Assembly (NCBI GenBank): GCA_022866885.1
Contig: JALHWS010000115.1
Coordinates: forward strand, 1-17,426
Direction: 5' to 3'
From: Candidatus Microgenomates bacterium
Lineage (GTDB): Bacteria; Patescibacteriota; Microgenomatia; 2-02-FULL-39-11
Length of the DNA stretch: 17,426 nucleotides
The translations under genes and the position numbers were made by a program. The notes under the pieces are model-generated. The model had not been told where the DNA came from and did no database searches. It was given only the letters and a program-made list of their open reading frames with translations. This document shows positions 12,390 through 17,426 of the stretch, in pieces (the first letter of the stretch is position 1; each line of letters starts with the position of its first letter).

Positions 12390-12940
12390 AAATATTAGTT
12401 ATCAATGGCCCAAATTTAAACATGCTGGGTAAAAGGGATCCGGTTAAATACGGTACTTTAAGCCTTGAGACAATAAAAACACAATTATCCGCCTGCATGA
12501 GCAGGCAGGCTATAGCGAAAAAGTGTGATTGTACGCTTATATTTTTTCAGTCTAATTGCGAAGGGGCGATTATTGATTTTTTGCAAAAGGAATCATCAAG
12601 GGAAGCTGACGGGATTTTGATCAATCCCGGGGTTTTAGTCAGATACGGTTATTCCCTGAGGCAAGCCTTGATCGATCACGGAAAACCGTTTGTTGAAGTG
12701 CATATGTCTGATATCAACAAAACCGGCGTCAATAAAAGCGTGAATGTCTTGGAAGATATAAGACTATGTCAGGTAGTGAGTTTGAAGAAAAAAAGTTATT
12801 TTGTGGGATTGAAAAAATTAATCTTGTCATTGCGAGGATCCCGATCGCAGTTGAGGGAGACGAAGCAATCTAGTTATTCACGAGATTGCTTCACTCCGTT
12901 CGCAATGACAAAAAAATGCTATGAACATAAAAGTAAATAA
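12386..12940 (+). CDS. aroQ: Type II 3-dehydroquinate dehydratase with repeat-encoded additions
   Basis: Dehydrates 3-dehydroquinate to 3-dehydroshikimate. 184 residues against ~145-150 for the family. NGPNLNMLGKRDPVKYG carries the catalytic R17 and Y22; FFQSNCEG and GILINPG match, and H106 (VEVH) is the usual catalytic histidine. Two additions are encoded by palindromic DNA: about seven residues (ACMSRQA, 36-42) in the first helix, and the C-terminal tail from about 147, read through a REP-like repeat. Substrate-contact motifs differ: AYTHTS is VLVRYG here, and the REEFRHHS loop is KTGVNKSVN, so the usual arginine there is lost. The ATG overlaps the aroB stop; the tail overlaps the aroA start by 20 bp. 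Family call is firm, full activity less so. Confidence 0.88.
   Translation: MKILVINGPNLNMLGKRDPVKYGTLSLETIKTQLSACMSRQAIAKKCDCTLIFFQSNCEGAIIDFLQKESSREADGILINPGVLVRYGYSLRQALIDHGKPFVEVHMSDINKTGVNKSVNVLEDIRLCQVVSLKKKSYFVGLKKLILSLRGSRSQLRETKQSSYSRDCFTPFAMTKKCYEHKSK
12491..12506 (+). repeat. Short palindrome inserted in the aroQ coding region
   Basis: GCCTGC ATGA GCAGGC, followed by AGGC (to 12510). It encodes the extra residues 36-42 of AroQ, without breaking the frame, in a helix that is about six residues shorter in other family members. Confidence 0.6.
12824..12911 (+). repeat. REP-like palindromic repeat forming the aroQ 3' end
   Basis: Outer arms TTGTCATTGCGA (12824-12835) and TCGCAATGACAA (12900-12911); inner arms GAAGCAATCT (12862-12871) and AGATTGCTTC (12883-12892). 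The same family occurs at 16745-16828. I know repeats with these TCATTGCGAG/GAAGCAATC arms from many unrelated bacterial genomes. It is read through in frame as the AroQ tail. Confidence 0.85.
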
Positions 12941-14222
12941 AAGTAAAAATTTAAAAGGGGAAATTCATATGCCCAGGAGCAAAACTCATTCTTTCAGGGC
13001 TTTAATTTTGGCTTCGCTGGCTGGTGGAATTTCCATCATCAAAAAGCCCAAATTGAGTAACGATTGGGCGGAAGCGGTGAAGGCCATGCGGATGTATGGA
13101 GCGGAAATCGAGGAAATTGAAAAAGGTATTTTTCAAGTCAAAGGAGTAGACGGAAATTTGAGAGTTCCGAGCGACGTCATCAATGTCGGCAATTCCGGGA
13201 CAATGCTCTTTTTTGTCGCCGGAGTGGCCGCCGGTTGTCCTGGCTGGACGGTAATTACCGGTGATGAATCAATCCGAGCCCTTCGGACTGTTTCCAAAAA
13301 TCTTTTCCAACCGTTTCAAGAACTGGGAATAGAAATTATTTCCACGAAAAATGACGGAATGGCGCCGCTTCTGATCAAGGGAAAAGTCAATGACGGAGTG
13401 GCTCATATGGACGGCACGGGTTGTCAACCGGTTTTCAGCGTCCTGATTGCTGCGGCAATATCTAGTAAACCGGTTGAGATATTTGTCAAAAATCCCGGTG
13501 AAACGGCTTATATTGATCTGCTTTTATACTGGTTTAAGAAAGTCGGCCTGAAATTTATCAATGAAAACAACCGGCATAAACACTATCTATTTCCCGGCAA
13601 TTGTCCGCCGAAATCATTTGAGGGGGAAATTCCCTTTGAATGGTCGGCTCCTGTCTACCCGCTTTTGGCGGCAATACTGACTGATAATTCCGAAATCAAA
13701 GTCAGAGGGATGGATTTGAATGATCCTTACGGAGATAAACAAGTGATTTATGCCCTGCAAAAAATGGGGGCGGAAATAAAAATCGAAAAAGACTGTTTGA
13801 CGGCCAAATCAAGCCGTCTTCATGGAATTACGCTAGATATGAACCTGATGCCTGACCAGGTCCCAACCATTGCGGTGGCGGCTTGTTTTGCCCGCGGTAT
13901 AACCGTTATTAAAAATGCCTTAACAGCCCGTTGGAAGGAATGCGACCGGATTGCCGCAATAGCCCGTGAACTTAAGAAAATGGGAGCGAAAGTGATGGAA
14001 AAAGAAGACGGATTGATAATCAACCAGGATGGCAGCTGGAAATTAAGGGGAACTAAACTGACAGGCTATAAAGATCACCGGATGGTTTTAAGTCTGGCAG
14101 TTGCCGGACTATCTTGCGATGGCGAAACAATCATTTCTGACGCGGAAATGGTGGAAAAATCATTTGAAACTTTTATACCGGAAATGAAAAAAGCCGGAGC
14201 AGATTTTGAAATAATTCAGTGA
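12921..14222 (+). CDS. aroA: 3-phosphoshikimate 1-carboxyvinyltransferase (EPSP synthase)
   Basis: Transfers the enolpyruvyl group of PEP to shikimate 3-phosphate. 433 residues, normal. The substrate-binding N-terminal motif is MPRSKTHSFRALILASLAGG, where most enzymes have PGSKSxxxRALxLA: K21 and R26 are kept, while the glycine is R19 and the second serine T22. NVGNSGTML matches the GNAGT loop but lacks the arginine usual a few residues later. Other motifs: GDESIRALR, GTGCQPVFSVL (Q of the SSQ motif), LMPDQVPTIAVAA (catalytic Asp), ARWKECDRIAAIARELKKMGA and KDHRMVLSLAVAG. So it is a divergent but probably active enzyme. ATG 12921 overlaps the aroQ tail; no clear Shine-Dalgarno sequence (AAAAATGCT precedes). 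Confidence 0.93.
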   Translation: MNIKVNKSKNLKGEIHMPRSKTHSFRALILASLAGGISIIKKPKLSNDWAEAVKAMRMYGAEIEEIEKGIFQVKGVDGNLRVPSDVINVGNSGTMLFFVAGVAAGCPGWTVITGDESIRALRTVSKNLFQPFQELGIEIISTKNDGMAPLLIKGKVNDGVAHMDGTGCQPVFSVLIAAAISSKPVEIFVKNPGETAYIDLLLYWFKKVGLKFINENNRHKHYLFPGNCPPKSFEGEIPFEWSAPVYPLLAAILTDNSEIKVRGMDLNDPYGDKQVIYALQKMGAEIKIEKDCLTAKSSRLHGITLDMNLMPDQVPTIAVAACFARGITVIKNALTARWKECDRIAAIARELKKMGAKVMEKEDGLIINQDGSWKLRGTKLTGYKDHRMVLSLAVAGLSCDGETIISDAEMVEKSFETFIPEMKKAGADFEIIQ

Positions 14223-14224
14223 AT

Positions 14225-14767
14225 ATGAAACAGAAAATAATTCTTATCGGGATGAAAGCTTGCGGGAAAACGACCGTAGGAAAGTTTTTGGCTAAAAAAT
14301 TGAAAATCCAAATCTATGAAGTGGATCAGGAGATTGAAAATAAACACCAAAAACTTAAAAAAGAAAAATTGACCTTCAGAGAAATATTTAAAAAATACGG
14401 GAAGGATTATTTCCGAAATCTGGAAACGTCAGTTCTTGAAAATCTGGCAGAAAAATTAAAAAACAGAAGTTATATTTTATCCTGCGGTGGTGGTACAGTT
14501 TTATCGGAAAACAACCAAAAGATTATCAGGAAGATGGGAACGATTATTTTTTTGAATACGGATAAAAAAATATTACTTGATCGGATTGCCAAAGACGGAA
14601 TACCAACTTTTTTCCCGGATCAAGATGATCCGGCCAGATCATTGAATATTCTGATGAAAGAACGTCTACCTGTATATAAGAAATTAGCTAATATCATTAT
14701 TAATATTAAAAACGAAACGCTAAAGGAGATTGTTAATAAAATTTTGGAGGGTATTTATGAAAATTAA
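14225..14767 (+). CDS. aroK: Shikimate kinase
   Basis: Phosphorylates shikimate at O3 with ATP. 180 residues, typical. Walker A GMKACGKTTVGK; the shikimate-binding VDQEIE aspartate; YFRNLE (RxxE); SCGGGTVL (the GGG motif); a lid region around DGIPTFFPD; and RLPVYKKLA near the C-terminus with its conserved arginine. ATG 14225 lies two bases after the aroA TGA; a GTG at 14219 in the same frame would overlap aroA and adds only two residues. The 3' end overlaps aroE by 11 bp and contains the aroE Shine-Dalgarno site. Confidence 0.95.
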   Translation: MKQKIILIGMKACGKTTVGKFLAKKLKIQIYEVDQEIENKHQKLKKEKLTFREIFKKYGKDYFRNLETSVLENLAEKLKNRSYILSCGGGTVLSENNQKIIRKMGTIIFLNTDKKILLDRIAKDGIPTFFPDQDDPARSLNILMKERLPVYKKLANIIINIKNETLKEIVNKILEGIYEN

Positions 14768-15563
14768 CGGTGAAACAAAAATAATCGGATTTCTTGGCTC
14801 AACGTATAAGACCAGTAAAATGTACACTTTATACAATCGGGCTTTTGACAAATTGGGTTTAAATTTTGTTTATATTCCCTTTGTGGTAAAAAATTTAAAA
14901 AAAGCCGTCGAAGGTATTCGTAATTTGGGAATTGCCGGAGTAGGAGTAACTATTCCCTTTAAGATTGAGATCGTCAAATATTTGGACGAACTCGATGATA
15001 ATGCCAAAAGAATCGGCGCGGTGAATGTGGTGATCAATAATAACGGAAAGTTAACCGGCAGCAATACGGATGGTTTGGGAGGAATTAAAGCTCTAAAGGA
15101 AATTACTGATTTGAGAAATAAGAAAGTTTTGCTTTTGGGTGCCGGCGGAGCAGCCAGAGCGCTGGCTTTTGCTTTAAAAGATGAAGGGGCAAAATTGACA
15201 ATAATAAATAGAACTGTCGAAGAGGCCGAGAATTTGGCCAAAGCTGTAGGTTGCAGATTCTGCGGATTGGACAAAATATCAAAAGAAATATCGACTGCTG
15301 ATATTTTGATTAACTCTACATCAGTCGGGATGAATCCGAATGACAATCAATCTTTGGTTGAGAAAACTTTATTAAAACCTAATTTAATCATTATGGATTT
15401 AGTGACTCATCCGAAAGAAACCAAATTGATAAAAGAGGCAAGAGAAAAAGGTTGTCGGATCGTTTATGGAGAACGGATGCTTTTATGGCAAGCGGTATTA
15501 AAATTCAAATTATTTACCGGCATTGAAGCTCCGGTAGAAATTATGGAGGAATCATTATGCTGA
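14757..15563 (+). CDS. aroE: Shikimate dehydrogenase with atypical shikimate-binding loop
   Basis: Reduces 3-dehydroshikimate to shikimate with NADPH. 268 residues. The start ATG 14757 is set by GGAGG at 14746-14750. The N-terminal loop, usually HSxSPxxHN, reads GSTYKTSKMYTLYN, keeping one of the two shikimate-binding serines by alignment. VTIPFK holds the catalytic lysine, GAVN and GSNTDGLG the substrate asparagine and aspartate, GAGGAARALAF the NADP Rossmann loop, NRT the 2'-phosphate-binding region, and INSTSVGM the conserved STSVGM-type motif. GERMLLWQAVLKFKLFTG replaces the C-terminal GxxMLxxQA motif. So the fold and catalytic pair are kept with a changed sugar-binding loop. It overlaps aroC by seven bases. 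Confidence 0.92.
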   Translation: MKINGETKIIGFLGSTYKTSKMYTLYNRAFDKLGLNFVYIPFVVKNLKKAVEGIRNLGIAGVGVTIPFKIEIVKYLDELDDNAKRIGAVNVVINNNGKLTGSNTDGLGGIKALKEITDLRNKKVLLLGAGGAARALAFALKDEGAKLTIINRTVEEAENLAKAVGCRFCGLDKISKEISTADILINSTSVGMNPNDNQSLVEKTLLKPNLIIMDLVTHPKETKLIKEAREKGCRIVYGERMLLWQAVLKFKLFTGIEAPVEIMEESLC

Positions 15564-16735
15564 GATTTTTAACTGCCGGGGAATCACACGGACCGGCGCA
15601 AATGGCGATTTTGGAAGGTATTCCGGCCGGTTTGGCTTTATCAGTTTCCGATATCCAAAAAGAATTAGACAAAAGAAAAGGAGGATTAGGCCGTGGAGGA
15701 CGGGGGAAAATAGAAACTGATGAAGTGGATATCCTCTCCGGTGTCCGTTTGGGGAAAACGATGGGCAGCCCGATTGCTTTAATGGTGAAAAATAAAGATT
15801 TTGTTAACTGGCAACAGACTATGTCAAGTGTCAAGCTAAGACACATGGAAAGTGTATTAGGTTCACACGTACCAGTTACCAACCCTCGTCCGGGACATGC
15901 CGATCTGGCAGGAGTCTTAAAATACGGTTTTGATGACGTAAGGAATGTTTCTGAAAGAGCTTCCGCCCGGGAAACGGTGATGAGAGCTGGAATCGGGGCG
16001 ATTTGTAAAAAATTCCTGAAAGAATTTGACATCTCAATTGCCAGCCACACAATCCAAGTTGGAAATATACAAATGCCTATGCGGCCGCATGATAAAAAAT
16101 ATATGTTTGAGGCTGTTTCCAAGGTTGATAGTATTGATCCGGATATCCGTTGTCTTGATCCAAAGATATCTCAAGAAATGAAAAAGGCTATTTTAGAAGC
16201 AATAAAGAATAAAGATACTTTGGGAGGAGTAATTGAAGTTATTGCCCACCATGTCCCTGTTGGTCTTGGTAGCCATGTCCATTGGGACAGACGGCTTGAC
16301 GGCAGACTGGCTTCGGCTCTGATGAGTATCCCTTCCGTCAAAGCAGTGGAAATAGGGGAGGGAATCGCTTCCAGCGGTAAGTATGGTTCCCAAGTCCACG
16401 ATACCTTGCAAGGTTCAACCTTGCAAGGTAGACGAACGAATCGGGCCGGAGGAATTGAAGGCGGTATCTCAAACGGAGAAGAAATAGTCTGTAAAATTTA
16501 TCTCAAGCCGATTCCGACTCTGGGAAAGCCTTTGGACAGTGTCGATATTATCACTAAAAAACCGGTTAAAGCCTTGACGGAACGGTCGGATGTCTGCGTA
16601 GTACCGCGAGCCGGGGTAATTGCCGAAAGCATGATGGCCTATGTTTTAGCCGAGGTTTTTTTGGAAAAATTCGGCGGTGATTCGATGAAGGAAACCAAAA
16701 GGAATTATAATGGGTATCTTAGGTCGCTTAGGTAG
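15557..16735 (+). CDS. aroC: Chorismate synthase
   Basis: Converts EPSP to chorismate with reduced FMN, the last common step. 392 residues. The start is set by GGAGG at 15545-15549, seven bases upstream. Motifs: GESHGPA at the N-terminus, RGGRGKIETDEVDILSGV, GSPIALMVKNKDF, PRPGHADLAG, NVSERASARETV, GLGSHVHWDRRLDGRLA, TNRAGGIEGGISNGE and the C-terminal RSDVCVVPRAGVIAESM. Residues about 284-292 (LQGSTLQG) come from two copies of a 12-bp palindrome just before the TNRAGG motif, in a variable loop, so probably harmless. Last gene of the aro operon; a REP-like repeat follows 10 bp later. Confidence 0.96.
   Translation: MLRFLTAGESHGPAQMAILEGIPAGLALSVSDIQKELDKRKGGLGRGGRGKIETDEVDILSGVRLGKTMGSPIALMVKNKDFVNWQQTMSSVKLRHMESVLGSHVPVTNPRPGHADLAGVLKYGFDDVRNVSERASARETVMRAGIGAICKKFLKEFDISIASHTIQVGNIQMPMRPHDKKYMFEAVSKVDSIDPDIRCLDPKISQEMKKAILEAIKNKDTLGGVIEVIAHHVPVGLGSHVHWDRRLDGRLASALMSIPSVKAVEIGEGIASSGKYGSQVHDTLQGSTLQGRRTNRAGGIEGGISNGEEIVCKIYLKPIPTLGKPLDSVDIITKKPVKALTERSDVCVVPRAGVIAESMMAYVLAEVFLEKFGGDSMKETKRNYNGYLRSLR
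16403..16429 (+). repeat. Two copies of a 12-bp palindrome inside aroC
   Basis: ACCTTGCAAGGT at 16403-16414 and again at 16418-16429, three bases apart. The 15-bp period keeps the reading frame (TLQGS, then TLQGR). Confidence 0.7.
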
Positions 16736-16744
16736 CTTAAAGCT

Positions 16745-16828
16745 TGTCATTGCGAGCGAAACGCAGTATAGCGAAGCAATCTCGTTCGTTAGCGGGATTG
16801 CCACGTCGCTACGCTCCTCGCAATGACA
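16745..16828 (+). repeat. REP-like palindromic repeat between aroC and pheS
   Basis: Outer arms TGTCATTGCGAG (16745-16756) and CTCGCAATGACA (16817-16828), with inner GCGAAGCAATCTCG and the partly complementary CGGGATTGCC. Same family as the aroQ 3' repeat. It could stabilise or end the aro transcript, but it lacks a U-tract. Confidence 0.85.
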
Positions 16829-16865
16829 TGAGACAACGTTTTGAGATAGCTTCTAATAAATACTC

Positions 16866-16894
16866 TTGAAATAAAGACGGCTTAATCATACAAT
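16866..16894 (+). promoter_or_regulatory. Promoter of pheS, possibly giving a leaderless mRNA
   Basis: TTGAAA at 16866-16871 and TACAAT at 16889-16894 with a 17-bp spacer. The expected start, about seven bases after the -10, coincides with the A of the pheS ATG at 16901. Confidence 0.5.
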
Positions 16895-16900
16895 CTCATT

Positions 16901-17426
16901 ATGGAGAAGGAATTGAACGAATTATATTTACAAGCCCGGGAACAAATCATTAAACAAGAGAACTTAACCTCTCTTAACAATCTCTGGCTATTCTACTTTG
17001 GTTCAAACGGCAAAGCAACGCTTCTTCTAAGGAAGTTAAAAGATATCCCGAAAGATGAAAGACCCAAAATAGGTAAATTAGTTAATCAGATAAAAAATGA
17101 TCTGGAATTATTGTTTAAGGAGCAAAAAAATAAAATTAATAAAAAATTTACCGATGAATGGCTTGATGTCACTTCGCCCGGTATCCGGCCACAAATCGGT
17201 CATTTACATCCCCAGACGATCGTTTTACATGATTTGATTGAGATATTTAAGGAAATTGGTTTTCAAGTGGCAGACGGCCCAGAAATTGAGACCGACTGGT
17301 ATAACTTTGGTAGTTTGAACTTTCCCAAGGATCATCCCGCCCGTGATACACAACAATCATTACATATAGAGACTCGTGGAAAATATCTACCGGGAGAGAT
17401 TATTTTGAGAACTCAAACCTCAGCAA
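16901..17426 (+). CDS. pheS: Phenylalanine-tRNA ligase alpha subunit, 5' part (cut by window end)
   Basis: Catalytic subunit of the class II synthetase that charges tRNA-Phe, acting as a PheS2PheT2 tetramer. 175 codons are visible with no stop before the window end. The N-terminal ~80 residues form the helical tRNA-binding arm, with FGSNGKATLLLRKLKDIPKDERPKIG matching the family's GKKGxLTxLLKxL...ERPxxGxxxN. Then come DVTSPGIRPQIGHLHP, FKEIGFQVADGPEIETDWYNF, LNFPKDHPARDTQQSLHI and ILRTQTSA, the start of the catalytic core with motif 1 and the RTxTS region. Family members usually have a QDTF-like sequence where this has QQSLHI. ATG 16901 gives the full N-terminus; no Shine-Dalgarno sequence. 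pheT would be expected next, outside the window. Confidence 0.93.
   Translation, partial: MEKELNELYLQAREQIIKQENLTSLNNLWLFYFGSNGKATLLLRKLKDIPKDERPKIGKLVNQIKNDLELLFKEQKNKINKKFTDEWLDVTSPGIRPQIGHLHPQTIVLHDLIEIFKEIGFQVADGPEIETDWYNFGSLNFPKDHPARDTQQSLHIETRGKYLPGEIILRTQTSA

Noticed and set aside
15541..16122. 193-codon ORF antisense to aroC
   Set aside because: It mirrors the strongly conserved chorismate synthase frame and has no start signal or family resemblance.

Overview
The window looks like a chromosomal piece of a candidate-phyla-radiation bacterium (Patescibacteria), most likely a Microgenomates-type lineage. The reasons are: a trigger factor with no PPIase domain; a small protein I recognise as the Microgenomates family DUF5660; threonyl-tRNA synthetase without a TGS domain; a tRNA gene without encoded CCA; many gene starts without a Shine-Dalgarno sequence; and one- to four-base gene junctions. 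TGA ends several genes (rpmI, rplT, tyrA, aroA, aroE), so the standard bacterial code applies and the TGA-recoding Patescibacteria are excluded. The lineage is an inference; no marker search was possible.

Layout. 1-1191: the 3' end of tig, then a DUF5660 gene with its own promoter. 1171-2538 (minus): a PGM1-like ATP-grasp peptide ligase, convergent with and overlapping the DUF5660 gene. 2591-3298: a scrambled tRNA-Val locus with one intact tRNA-Val(GAC), three broken tRNA copies, a GIY-YIG nuclease gene, a 48-bp palindromic element sitting at the same D-loop position in two of the broken copies, and a 60-bp palindromic insert in the T-loop of another. 3338-5209: two secreted or membrane-anchored proteins of unknown function. 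5313-8373: thrS-infC-rpmI-rplT behind a strong promoter and a T-box riboswitch. 8392-16735: an aromatic amino acid operon. 16901-end: pheS, cut by the window edge.

The operon aroF-pheA-tyrA-aroB-aroQ-aroA-aroK-aroE-aroC encodes all seven shikimate steps from PEP and erythrose 4-phosphate to chorismate, plus chorismate mutase, prephenate dehydratase and prephenate dehydrogenase. Only the final transamination is missing here. This is notable because such bacteria usually lack amino acid biosynthesis. pheS follows, so making phenylalanine and charging it to tRNA lie side by side.

The main discovery candidate is directly upstream of aroF: a 27-codon open frame with the run Phe-Tyr-Tyr-Phe-Tyr-Phe, embedded in four mutually exclusive pairing segments that end in an intrinsic terminator whose U-tract touches the aroF start codon. 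This has every sequence element of a classical ribosome-mediated (trp/phe-type) attenuator. With the T-box before thrS, the window carries two different tRNA-charging sensors. A second theme is small palindromes inserted inside genes: tRNAs, aroQ (twice) and possibly aroC.
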